Shown piece after piece: positions 1 to 10,982 of a stretch of 64,000 nt of DNA (position 1 is the first letter of the stretch; every line of letters begins with the position of its first letter). Source of the DNA: Sipunculus nudus (lineage: Eukaryota; Annelida; Sipuncula; Golfingiida; Sipunculidae). The notes below the pieces were generated by a model. The model did no database searches, was not told where the DNA came from, and was given only the letters and a program-made list of their open reading frames with translations. Position numbers and translations under genes: made by a program. The stretch spans positions 18,330,058 to 18,394,057 of the forward strand of contig CM049310.1 of the NCBI GenBank assembly GCA_026874595.1. The letters run 5' to 3'.

Positions 1-62
1 ACATAATACATGGGAACTTCCCCTTAAACTGGAATTAACCTGGAAGTTACATGTTACATGTA

Positions 63-71
63 CACTTTTAT

Positions 72-155
<84 letters not shown>
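63..155. repeat. (AT)n microsatellite
   Basis: A nearly pure AT dinucleotide run from about 91 to 154, preceded by degenerate TA-rich sequence. Bases 156-814 after it hold no feature I recognise. Confidence 0.95.
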
Positions 156-157
<2 letters not shown>

Positions 158-814
158 CATCCAAACTTGGACTTTTTCCAGTGATACAGCTCATCAGATC
201 ATCATTTATCATTTAGATAAGTGGTAACTGGTTGTAGCAAAAGTTGGTTGGCCCTGGATTATGTAATGTAACACAGTCTACACCTTGCTGACAGTATTAT
301 CTAGCCCAACCCTTGGTGCCCTGTTAAATTTGCAAATACATATGCAAATTGACTTACTATACAAAAAATACATTTAATACAATTAATGTTCTCTGTGGTT
401 TTAGAGTAATAGTTGTACATGGGGCACGTGTGAAACATGTGAACCCGAAATTGTTTGTTAAACATCTACAAGCTCTGAGTCACCTAATTAATATCTGCTA
501 CAAGCTTGTCATCAGGGATGGCCTCCCAAACAAACCATTATTGATATTTTGGTATTGATTAACAAAGCCTGGTCTAAATTATGTAAAAGTTTTTATCAGT
601 GAGTTTGCTGTCCTAATTATATCACAGCCAGTCCTTGAGGTTTGCTGGTGGTCATTTCCGTAGACCAAAGTTAGATGGAAAACAAAACCCAGTAGGGATG
701 GGATGGATGGTTACCAATATCCACAATGACCATGATATCTAAAAGATTTGATAGCCACACCCTGAATTTCTCTATTAATAGAGTTATCATGATTCCACAA
801 TATATACACTTAAT

Positions 815-2523
815 TGTATCCGCCAAAACAGAGTTTTGCGGATACTATGTTTTCAGCTGGTCGCCGCCGCCGCCGCCGCGGCGTAGGTGTCCGGAGAACT
901 CCTCCGTAACCGCTGGGCGGAATTTTCCGAAACCCGGGATTATGTTCGGGTCACATGTGAACTGCTGCGCCCCGATTTTGTTTTGACCTCTGACCTTTCC
1001 TCTGCGCTCTGCGTCCGTTTGTGCGTCTGTTTCCACACATAAACCCACATATCTCGGGAACCGTTTGACCGATCAGGAAAATTTTTTTGCACAAATGTAG
1101 CCCTCGGAGAGCTTTATAACATACACCAAAAATGGTGGCGCCACCTGCAACCATGTTTGCACAGTGTCCATCTGTTCGTCTGCCTTGGGTTTAAATCACT
1201 CATATCTCTGCAGTGACTTGACTAATTCACCTGAAATTCGGCATGCGCAAACATCCTGGATAGCTTTTCTGATTTTATGACAGGTGGCGCCACCTACATT
1301 CACGTTGACGCTGCAGACATCCAAGCTCATATCTCGGGAACCGTTTGACCGATCAGGAAAATTCTTTTGTACAAATGTAGCCCTTGGAGAGCTTTATAAC
1401 ATACACTAAAAATGGTGGCGCCACCTGCAACCATGTTTGCACAGTGTCCATCTGTTCGTCTGCCTTGGGTTAAAATCACTCATATCTCTGCAGTGACTTG
1501 ACTAATTCACCTGAAATTTGGCATGCGTATACATCCTGGATAGCTTATCTGATTTTATGACAGGTGGCGCCACCTACATTCACGTTTACGCTGCAGACAT
1601 CCAAGCTCATATCTCGGGAACCGTTTGACCGATCAGGAAAATTCTTTTGCACAAATGTAGCCCTCGGAGAGCTTTATAACATACACCAAAAATGGTGCCG
1701 CTACCTGCAACCATGTTTGTACAGTGTCCATCTGTTTGTCTGCCTTGGGTTAAAATCACTCATATCTCTGCAGTGACTTGACTAATTCACCTGAAATTTG
1801 GCATGCGTATACATCCTGGATAGCTTTTCTGATTTTATGACAGGTGGCGCCACCTACATTCATGTTTACGCTGCAGACATCCAAGCTCATATCTCAGGAA
1901 CCGTTTGATTGATCAGGAAAATTTTTTTGCACAAATGTAGCCCTTGGAGAGCTTTATAACATACACAAAAAATGGTGGCGCCACCTGCAACCATGTTTGC
2001 ACAGTGTCCAGCTGTTCGTCTGCCTTGGGTTAAAATCACTCATATCTCTGCAGTGGTTTGACTAATTCACCTGAAATTCTGCATGCTTATACATCCTGGA
2101 TAGCTTTTCTGATTTTATGACAGGTGGCGCCACCTACAATCAAGTTTACGCTGCAGACATCCAAGCTCATATCTAGGGAACTGTTTGACCAATTGGGCCA
2201 AAATTTTGCATGTGTATAGTTCTCACAAAGCTCTTTATCATACGCTTAACTGGTGGCGCCACCTGCAACCCTTTTTTGCACAGCGTCCATCTGTTTGTCT
2301 GCCAAGGGCAAAAATCACTCATACAATATAGTGGTTTGACTTATCTGCCTTAAATTTTGCATATGTATACAACTTGGACGGCTTTCTGGATTTTTTGGTA
2401 GGAAGCGCAACCTACATACACAATTTGGCTGCAGACATCCATGCTGATATGCAACACTTCACCCGTTCCACTCTGATTTAGGCGGATACAAGTAGTCGCT
2501 TGTCGACTACCCGTATTCTAGTT
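815..2523 (+). mobile_element. B-family repeat element, copy 1 (Helentron-like architecture)
   Basis: It begins with an imperfect hairpin built on TATCCGCC...GGATA, followed by a (CCG)n tract at about 865-880. The core is an array of about 280-bp tandem units (repeat starts at 1281, 1561, 1841 and 2121), each with two copies of the palindrome GGTGGCGCCACC. Near the 3' end is GGCGGATAC, the complement of the 5' GTATCCGCC, then a GTAGTCG/CGACTAC hairpin and the tail CCCGTATTCTAGTT. No coding capacity. Ends were set by comparison with the copies at 4627 and 58787. Confidence 0.8.
1281..2400 (+). repeat. 280-bp tandem array inside B element copy 1
   Basis: Successive CAGGTGGCGC starts at 1281, 1561, 1841 and 2121 are exactly 280 bp apart. 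Within each unit the GGTGGCGCCACC palindromes are spaced alternately 131 and 149 bp. The two halves share 'ctcatatctc', 'tagctttnt' and the palindrome, so the unit looks like a diverged dimer of an ancestral monomer of about 140 bp. Confidence 0.85.
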
Positions 2524-3895
2524 TTATAATGTTTTCAGGGCTTTCAATGGGAAGAAAATTTGAAGAGTCTGGGACCCTCATTCAAAAATTTTTGGGAGTC
2601 CAATCTGAGTTTAGAGCCTCCCAAGGGGAGATGATATTTTGAAGGGTTATGTAAAATTGAATCTTTTCCGTTTTTTATGTAATTACTAATTATCATATCA
2701 TATGTTTAGAAATCATGTCATTATATGAATATTTGCTTATAGCGAAATGTCAGCCTCAGTTTTCAGGGTGGTATTTTCATAGCTGACAGGTTCATTTGAG
2801 GCAGCCAGTAATGGCCAGTGACTGCTACAAGGTGCTAAAGCCAGAAGTTTGCACGTCCCTTGAAGGCTTAGACCCTCAGAACTCAGAGATTCCGAGCATC
2901 AGAGACGCTTACCCCTGCGTTCATGAAAGCTCTGTACACGTCTTATTATGATTTTCTGGAAATAATGGCTGCACCAGGGTCTGTCTGAGCTCAGAATAAC
3001 ATTTTCTTTAATAACATTTATATTCATAAGTAACATGGGATTTTAAAATGTAAAGAGAACTAAACATAATGAATAGCAAATTTATGGGTAAAAATATGTA
3101 TAAATTTTTAATTCTCAGCCACTTGATAGAATCATTTTCAGAGAAAACTTGTCTGGGATTCTGCAGCTTTTATGTAGTCCCAGAAACATGGCAGAAAGTA
3201 CTGACAAGTGTGGTATGTTGACAAGGACATTGGTTTTCACACCTGGTCTACTTATATTGCAATATCACAAAAAAATGGATATAATCATCATAATAAAATT
3301 TGATATCCTCTGACCATTAAAACCCAGTTGGCTTTGCTGGTCCCTGGTGTTATATGCTGGCAAACTATACACCTTGTTAACCAAGTATAGTATACAGCAA
3401 ATTATGCTTGGGTCAGTCCATCACCTTTAAGGTAGCATTCTATATATGTGTATGCAGTAAGTATGCATTACTTATGCATATGCAGCTAGGAATTGCACAC
3501 ATTATATTCTCTCTGATGGATTAAAGAGCCTCCCATGAGTGTGTTGCACTCGCAACACAAATATAACCTAATGTTCTGCACTCATAACACGTGAAAGGTC
3601 CATGTGGACATCATATCTACCTGTCCTGATGGTATGAAAATTGTAAACCGACCAAGTAATGCGTTGTCTAAAATGCCTGTTTTGTCCTACTCAGCTTGTT
3701 GTTGTTTTCCCAAGCACAATACTAATCTGGTTTGAAAATGAAGAAATAGCTGTTCAAAACGGCCAAGTTTATGGTAAATGCTGATAATCCTGTCGTACAC
3801 CGGGTTCCGATTTTAGCAGACAAGTTGCAAAGTCACAGCAAATATGTCAGATACATGGTTTTCTAGCAGAGTTAAATAGAATAAGACACTTTTGA
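2524..3895. other. Non-coding stretch, nothing recognised
   Basis: AT-rich sequence between two repeat clusters. I see no exon of STAM, no RNA gene and no tandem array. Confidence 0.5.
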
Positions 3896-4626
3896 TAGGT
3901 ATGTTTAATAAGGGCCCCACTTGAAAAGCGGGTGCCTTATAGTAATGGACTTGTCTGTCTGTCTGTCCGTCTGTCTGTCTGTCGTCCGTCCGTCCACAAA
4001 TTCTTTTCCGGATGATAACTCCAGTTAGGATTGATGGATTGAGTTCAAACCTGAAATAAATATTAACCATCAATTATGGAAGATCCCTGTTGATTTTGGG
4101 GTCCGGAGGTCAAAGGTCAAAAAAGTTATTCACAGTTTGGTGTTAAATTTTTGGTCCCTCTTTTAGCAGGGCAGAAATCATAATTGTAACCATAATTGTT
4201 TGTTCCACCTTAACAGTAGGACAGGTCCTCATGTCAACAGCAACGAGGCATGAAATATGGTCATAGTCAGCCATTTTTCTGTCAGTTATGCGGTAAAAAC
4301 CATTACTGAACACCTAGTAAGGTTGCACTCTCTTAGCAAATATGCATGCAAAAGGATACACATTATTAACACAATAACACGTCAAAAGTATTTCATATAA
4401 GGTCCCCAGACTCACGGCAGTGATGGACCTTTTGATGAACTACATCATGTTTGAAGATGGGTGACCTTGATGGATTTCAAGGTCACAGAGGTGATAATGC
4501 TAAATTGATGTTAACCAAATAGCTCACAAACAATTTGACTAACACTCACTGAACTTGCACCAGTAATGTTTGTTATGAAGGGCTAGGTCAAGTTCAAAGA
4601 TGAATGACCTTGACGGAGGCAATAAT
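3896..4626 (+). repeat. GGTCA-rich (F-type) repeat fragments
   Basis: A (TCTG/TCCG)n tract at 3953-3993 is followed by a 'gatgataactcc' block and AGGTCAAAGGTCA near 4107. A second fragment at about 4440-4626 has tandem blocks containing 'gaccttgatgg' and 'caaggtcacag'. Similar blocks occur at 32150-32640, 45840-46440 and 51100-51600. The array resumes after 6540, interrupted by the B element at 4627. Confidence 0.6.
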
Positions 4627-6539
4627 TGTATCCGCCAAAACGAAGTTTTGCGGATACTATGTTTTTGACCGGGTTCCGCCGCCGCCGCCGCGTTCGTTTC
4701 CGGAGAACACCTCTGAGACTACTGGACAGATTTTTCCGAAACTTACACAAATTATCGGGTCACATGTGAACTGGTGCCTAACCAAGTGACCTTGACCTCT
4801 GACCTTTCGTCTCTGCCCAGCGTCCGTTTGTGCGTCTGTTTCCACACATAAACCCATATATCTCGGGAACCGTTTGACCGATCCGGAAAAAAATTTTACA
4901 CAAATGTAGCCCTGGGATAGCTTTATAACATACACAACAAAAGGTGGCGCCACCTGCAACCATTTTTGCACAGTGTCCATCTGTTCATCTGCCTGGGGTT
5001 AAAATCACTCATATCTCTGCAGTGGTTTGACTAATTCACCTAAAATTCGGCATGCGTATACATCCTAGATAGCTTTCTCGATTTTTTGACAGGTGGCGCC
5101 ACCTACATTCACGTTAACGCTCCACACATAAACCCATATATCTCCGGAACCGATTGACCGATCCGGAAAAAAATTTTACACAAAGTAGCCCTGGGATAGC
5201 TTTATAACATACACAACAAAAGGTGGCGCCACCTGCAACCATGTTTGCACAGTGTCCATCTGTTCATCTGCCTGGGGTTAAAATCACTCATATCTCTGCA
5301 GTGGTTTGACTAATTCACATAAAATTCGGCATGTGTATACATCCTAGATAGCTTTCTTGATTTTATGACAGGTGGCGCCACCTACATTCACGTTAATGCT
5401 CCACACATAAACCCTTATATCTCGGGAACCGTTTGACCGATCCGGAAAAATTTTTTACACAAATGTAGCCCTGGGAATGCTTTATAACATACACAACAAA
5501 AGTTGACTAATCCACCTAAAAATCGGCATGCGTATACATCCTTGATAGCTTTCTCGATTTTATGACAGGTGGCGCCACCTACATTCACGTTAACGCTCCA
5601 CACATAAACCCATATATCTCTGGAACCGGTTGACTGATCCGAAAAAATTTTTACACAAATGTAGCCCTGGGATAGCTTTATAACATACACAACAAAAGGC
5701 AGCGCCACCTGCAACCATGTTTGCAGTGTCCATCTGTTCATCTGCCTGGGATTAAAATCACTCATATCTCTGCAGTGGTTTGACTAATTCACCTAAAATT
5801 CGGCATGCGTATACATCCTAGATAGCTTTCTCGATTTTATGACACGTTAACGCTGCAGACATCCAAGCTCATATCTCGGGAACCGTTTGACCAATCAGGA
5901 AAAAAAAATTACACAAATGTAGCCCTTGGATAGCTTTATAACATTCACAAAAATGGTGGCGTCACCTGCAGCCATTTTTACACAGCGTCCATCTGTTTGT
6001 CTGCCTTTGGTTAAAATCACTCATATCCCTGCAGTGGTTTGACCAAATTCCCTGAAATTCAGCATGCTTATACATCCCGCATAGCTTTCTTGATTTTATG
6101 ACAGGTGGTGCCACCTACATTCACATTCATGCTGTAGACATCCATGCTTATATCTCCGGACTCATTCAACCAATCAGGAAAATTTTTTTACACAAATGAA
6201 GCCCTTGGATAGCTTTAAAACATACACAAAAATGGTGGCGCAACCTGCAGCCATTTTTGCACAGTGTCCATCTGTTTGTCTGCTGTGGGATAAAATCACT
6301 CGTATATCTACAGTGGTTTGACTTTTCCACATCAAATTTTGCTTGTGTATATATCTTGGATAGTTTCAAATAACAGGTGGCGCCACCTACAATCATGTTT
6401 ATGTGGCAGAGATCCATTCTAATATTTAACACATGTAACTCTATATCCCCTTGCCACTCAATCCATGCCTTACTTCACCCGTCCTTCTCTGATTTTGGCG
6501 GATACACGTAGTCGCTTGTCGACTACCCGTATTCTAGTT
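4627..6539 (+). mobile_element. B-family repeat element, copy 2
   Basis: Same 5' hairpin, (CCG)n tract (about 4678-4692), palindrome-bearing tandem core and 3' end (GGCGGATAC, GTAGTCG/CGACTAC hairpin, CCCGTATTCTAGTT) as copy 1. The core has more units, and one around 5500-5560 has lost about 100 bp. Flanking sequence on both sides matches the F-type tandem block, so the ends are well supported as an insertion into that repeat. Confidence 0.8.
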
Positions 6540-6740
6540 CTCAAATGATGTTAATGCAATAACCCTCAAAGAATTTGATGAACAATCAAATTCGTTTCTG
6601 CATAATAACTCCCCTAACATATGATGGATAGGATTCAGACATAAGATGTATCACCCATGGCCTAAGGGAGAAGCTTATTGATATTTGGGTCAGAAGGAAA
6701 AAAAAAGTAATACACAGTTTGGTGTTCAGTTGCTGGTGTC
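6540..6740 (+). repeat. F-type repeat, right part of block split by B copy 2
   Basis: 'Tcaaatgatgttaatgcaa' and the following bases resemble the intact block at about 4495-4530 (aaattgatgttaaccaaa). Then come 'gataactcc-like' and 'cacagtttggtgtt' segments, also seen at 4128-4145. Confidence 0.55.
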
Positions 6741-7500
6741 TCCTTCAGCAGGCCAGAAATGGATGAATCTTTTTCGAGTCACTCGTGTTCAGCGGCATTA
6801 CATTTTCACAGCATATTTTGTACAGACAATTTGAAGATTCCCCAGAAAAGGAAACACTGGCCCAACGTACCACAGTGGCTCTCATTTAGACCATGTTTGG
6901 ACAAATCTATCTCCACTTCCAACATCTCAAGGAATTTGGAACTATTATAGTGACCATCAACAAATTTACATTTATATTCATATGTAGCCATTCTACACAT
7001 CACAGGGCATCTGTAGACCCAAGCCCAAGAACAGCTGAACCTCAGTTTAAGAGAATGACCATTTTATCATTATTCACGAACAGCTGACTCTCTAATACTA
7101 CAAGGTTCATGTACAGACTCAAGCCTCACATATAATAGGGCCAATTCAACATACAAATACTGGAAAAATATTTGACACAGCCCAGCCAAGACTTCAACCA
7201 AGAATAATTGGCACAGGTAATACAGAAATACAGAAACAAAAAATGCATGCAGTTCTTTTATATCATTATTTTGATAGCTTTGAACATTTTCATTTTACCA
7301 TATCTTTCTTCCAGTTTATACATGTCAGCTGTTCTTTACAGGTTCTTTAATTTTCAAATATCACTCTTTCAGCCCATGCTTCCAAAGTACACCAAATTCA
7401 CAGTACTTCAATTTATAATGACTGCATCTTTTGTGGGGCCCTTACTGACCTGTCAGTTTTCTAGTTCTAAATACAAGTCAATATGATCTTTTAAATATAT
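6741..7500. other. Non-coding stretch, nothing recognised
   Basis: Short ORFs on both strands overlap one another and show no domain or splice context, so I do not call a gene. Confidence 0.45.
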
Positions 7501-7785
7501 ACATATGCATTTATACGTAGGCATATGCAGCATGCACATTTAGATTGCTAAGGGTAGTGATTGAAAACACATACACATGGTAATGGACAGGGAAATTCCA
7601 AACTTTGCTGTCAGTGAAAGGATATTCCAATTTCAGATCACTTCTCTTCTCATGCAGCTCAGAAATGTCTGCTGATTTTTGCTGCATATGTACAGCATAC
7701 GCATACATATTAATTGGCGTTTGTTTTGTAGCTGCATATGCATATGTAATGCATACACATACATAACGCATATGCATATATGGAT
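7500..7785. repeat. GCATATG-rich simple-sequence region
   Basis: Many GCATATG, CATATGCA and GCATAC words cluster at 7503-7545 and 7680-7785, giving an irregular palindromic, alternating purine-pyrimidine stretch. The weak ORF over it is a by-product of composition. Confidence 0.6.
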
Positions 7786-9118
7786 TTGCTAGCTTTAGGT
7801 TCCACTGTGTATCAAAGGAGGATGTACATCACTGAATGATAAGAATAATCTGTAGCTTTGAAGCCTTCTTGATTCCAGGTATTATATCTATCATTGATTT
7901 AAAAAAAATATATTTAGAAGTTATAGCCTGTAGTTTAGACATTAGATGAAATTCTGAGGTTGAAATAACAGCCCATGCGCCCCCCCCCCCCCCCCCAACA
8001 AATTAAAACTCATCAGTATGAGACAACTCACAGCCTACACTTACAGTCATTGATATTTTTAACTAGTAGATTTAAATAAGACATGATGATGTGTCATGAG
8101 GCATAATATTAAATCTAAAATAGTTACGACTCATCATCATTCAGTAAACATCACTTCCTCTATGTGCCAGAACTGAATTGAGTGCAGCATTAATTGATAG
8201 TGTAGGATTATATTTGAAAGTTAAACTAGAGCAGGATGTATTGTCTTTAAGTAGCTGAGAATGTGTGTCAAGGATTTAATAGCAGACTCTGAGGCCCTGA
8301 TAACTCAGGTAGGTCTGTATCAGTGAACACACAGTAAAACCATGTGACATGTCAGAGTCCATAGAAAACGTAGCACACATCCCAATAAATTTTAATTGAT
8401 AGACGAGATAAAAATTTAACAAAAATTTTATTATTATCCTTTGATTTTTAGCAGAAAACTTCAGTAGAATAGTAAAGCAGGTGCTAAATAAAGATTGCAG
8501 CAGCAGAACCAGGTATTCAAAATGGGATTAATAAATACATATGGGGCATTTACTTGATGGGGGTAAAACACAAAAAACTCTGTAGAAATTTAGTTTCAGA
8601 CACATAATTGTAGGAAACAAATGGTGGGCCACAATAAGTGTATTCCATTGTCATGTAAAGTAGATAGATTTTCATATCACCTTGCTGGGGGGGAAATATT
8701 TTAATGTCTTATATTCTTTCTGTATTCACACAACTACAGAATTCCCAGCTCAAAGCAATACCAATTCTTGACTGATCACAGAACCAATTTACAAAGTATT
8801 AGTAGCATCAGACTCAAAGGGAGATAAACTTTAGTTGGTCATTTTTGTTCTTGGATAAATAAAATCATTCTGATAATACCTCTTTAAATTAAATTTACAG
8901 TACTTATGTTAATATGCGCAGATACTAAAAAGAAATATAACAAACTAACATTTATACATGTTTTTTAACTTTATTTTTGAACATGCAATGAAACATTCAA
9001 TGCCAGTAAAATCATGAAAATACACCTTGCATTCATGGCTGCGAACAATAATTTTTTGTTGGGCAAGTAACAATTTATGTGGGGCAAGTAAAGGCTAGAT
9101 GTTAATTGCCCAACTGGG
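7786..9118. other. Non-coding stretch with a 17-C homopolymer
   Basis: A run of C at 7980-7996 is the only simple feature. Nothing else is recognised between here and the 9122 ORF. Confidence 0.5.
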
Positions 9119-9121
9119 TAG

Positions 9122-9808
9122 GTGCTTTCAAAAGTTAATGTAGAGCCCTGGCATGTCTCATACCGCATTCCCCATCCCGCATCCCGCAGGCCTGGTAAAC
9201 GCAGCTTAAAGCAGGCTGTATCTGTTGAGACCCAGGCTACTTCCAGAACAAAGTCTAAGCTATGCCAAACCACGAAACCGCCAAAGTTACAACACCAAGA
9301 AACGCAAACAACCCCAGTCATGGCCAATACATCAACTCAGACTGAACCAGAGGTTTACGATAACGCCGCTAGATGTCGACACTACCCTAGAAACGACCAA
9401 AATCAAGCTATGGAAATTGAATCTTCAGATGATGACGAATTTCAAGACTGTGACGATGAAGAAAACAGGACCACTGCAATCTCAAGCGACATGATGAGAA
9501 GACTTGAAGAAGCCCGGCAGAGCGAAATCCAATTAAGAATAGCAAAAGGCCTTTCTCCCACCTCACCAGCAACAGATAAGTTAATAGCAGCAGGAACATC
9601 ATCATCATTCAAATTCCAACTTACTCCAGATGAAGCCAGAGGATTGGGATTTCTACCTATTTATGAAGAACCAGTACCCCAAGAACCCCCCCAGAACAAA
9701 GTCAACCCAGAAAGTAATCAAGAAGAAGAAAAAGCAGCCCAGAGGGAAATAACACAACTCAACAATGTAAACAATAGAAGCTCTCCGAGGAAGATACTAA
9801 AACAATAA
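9122..9808 (+). CDS. Unidentified ORF with coding-like composition; stop codon inside AATAAA
   Basis: Open for 228 codons after an in-frame TAG at 9119-9121, with no ATG until 9320 (MANTSTQTEPE). A plausible splice acceptor, CATCCCGCAG, ends at 9189, so it could be a 3'-terminal exon. The predicted protein is polar: a Lys/Thr/Gln-rich start, an acidic patch (ESSDDDEFQDCDDEE), a probable helix (MMRRLEEARQSEIQLRIAKG), a motif-like LTPDEARGLGFLPIYEEP, then a Glu/Gln-rich end. The TAA stop (9806-9808) is part of AATAAA at 9804-9809, a very compact 3' end typical of compact mobile or viral-type genes. I recognise no family. It could be a mobile-element or integrated-element remnant, or an unlinked host exon inside a STAM intron. 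Confidence 0.4.
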   Translation: MLSKVNVEPWHVSYRIPHPASRRPGKRSLKQAVSVETQATSRTKSKLCQTTKPPKLQHQETQTTPVMANTSTQTEPEVYDNAARCRHYPRNDQNQAMEIESSDDDEFQDCDDEENRTTAISSDMMRRLEEARQSEIQLRIAKGLSPTSPATDKLIAAGTSSSFKFQLTPDEARGLGFLPIYEEPVPQEPPQNKVNPESNQEEEKAAQREITQLNNVNNRSSPRKILKQ

Positions 9809-9817
9809 AGTGTATGG

Positions 9818-9958
9818 CTAAACAACATATCGGCTCCTGCGGACAGAGGGACATCATCAATCATCTCATCACTATCATCATCTACCTTAAGAGGCTTGAA
9901 GGGACTGAATCCTGATTCAACCAACTGTTCATGCCTGAGGAGGATATACACATAAAGC
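9818..9958 (-). other. Possible convergent coding fragment, minus strand
   Basis: Read on the minus strand, the bases just downstream of the 9122 ORF give RHEQLVESGFSPFKPL, VDDDSDEMIDDV and PLSAGADM, composition that looks coding rather than random. An acceptor-like TATCCTCCTCAG precedes it at about 9938-9949. The open frame continues antisense through the end of the plus-strand ORF, so the real 3' limit is unclear. No family recognised. Confidence 0.25.
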
Positions 9959-9969
9959 AAAGCAGGCTG

Positions 9970-10906
9970 TTAGATTTACAAGAGATTGGTTTGATGAAGA
10001 TTTACATCTTTTATTTGGCAATATCATGGGTAGAAAATTGTTTTGTATCAGTAAGTGTACAGTAATTTGCAGGATACCTTTGTATGACTTGGCAGATTTA
10101 CAACATGCCTTATTGAAGTCTCAGAGATAGCATAATGTCACAGAGGATGATTTAATCATCCATAATCTGGCATGTCATCAGATATCAAATTAAAAATTTT
10201 CCTGAACTATTCACTATGAGTTGATAATATATTTAACCATCTGTATGTTAATAATTTATAAAGCAGTGAAAATCATACAACTCTTTGAAATATGATATTA
10301 AATATGTCCTATTATGAGGCTGTATGTTTGTATGATTATTTATTTAAAAAGTTATTTTGCTTTTCAGTTTTAGGATTCAAAGAAAAATTATTGTTATTGA
10401 TATTATTATAATCATTTGTCATGTGTATTGAAAAGTAGTGGACAAATAAATATAATGAAAAGTTTTGTGTGTGTATGGGCATATTGATCTTAAAATTAAC
10501 ATGTATAGGATGGGTGGCCATTGAGTACAGTTTTCCATGTAACTGGTGTCCTATTACTAAGCATTAGCCAGCCCATCAGTCCAGTGTATAAGTGTGTACT
10601 TGTTGTGTTTTCATGGCTATGGTTTTTTATAGCCTTTGTAATACAGGGGAAAATTGCTATATTTTTGTGAATTTTAATAACCAGTTTAAAATGTCAAAAT
10701 ATGCATTCTGTGAATATGTTGACCTCCAATGATAAAAATCTGTTGTGTGTATTCAAAAAATATTCAAAGCATAATCTCTGTTTTGAGAAATCAGTTAGAT
10801 ACACAACCCTGTATGTATATTTTATGTATTTATACTCACATAATTATTGATTATTATGCTTTCATAATGTTATTTGTTTTAATCATAAGAGTTCTTTCAT
10901 CCACAG
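9970..10906. other. Intron sequence upstream of first STAM exon in window
   Basis: AT-rich; the last bases (GTTCTTTCATCCACAG) form the acceptor of the exon at 10907. Nothing else recognised. Confidence 0.6.
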
Positions 10907-10982
10907 TGCAAAGGACTGCCTCCGGTCAATAGTGAAGAGAGTAAATCATAGAGTTCCTCATGTGGCCATGCAGGCACTAACG
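10907..10982 (+). CDS. STAM: STAM exon: VHS domain, KDCLRSI segment
   Basis: Residues 1-25. The exon is preceded by TTTCATCCACAG and followed by GTGAGT. Its first base completes a codon from the upstream exon (phase 2); it ends in phase 0. It contains KDCLRSI, RVNH and PHVAMQALT, the hallmark middle VHS segment of STAM. The preceding exon with the first VHS helices was not found in 1-10906. Confidence 0.95.

Noticed and set aside
1-10906. First STAM exon (N-terminal VHS)
   Set aside because: I looked for sequence able to encode the conserved EDW...DICDKVG region and found none with splice sites; it is probably upstream of the window.
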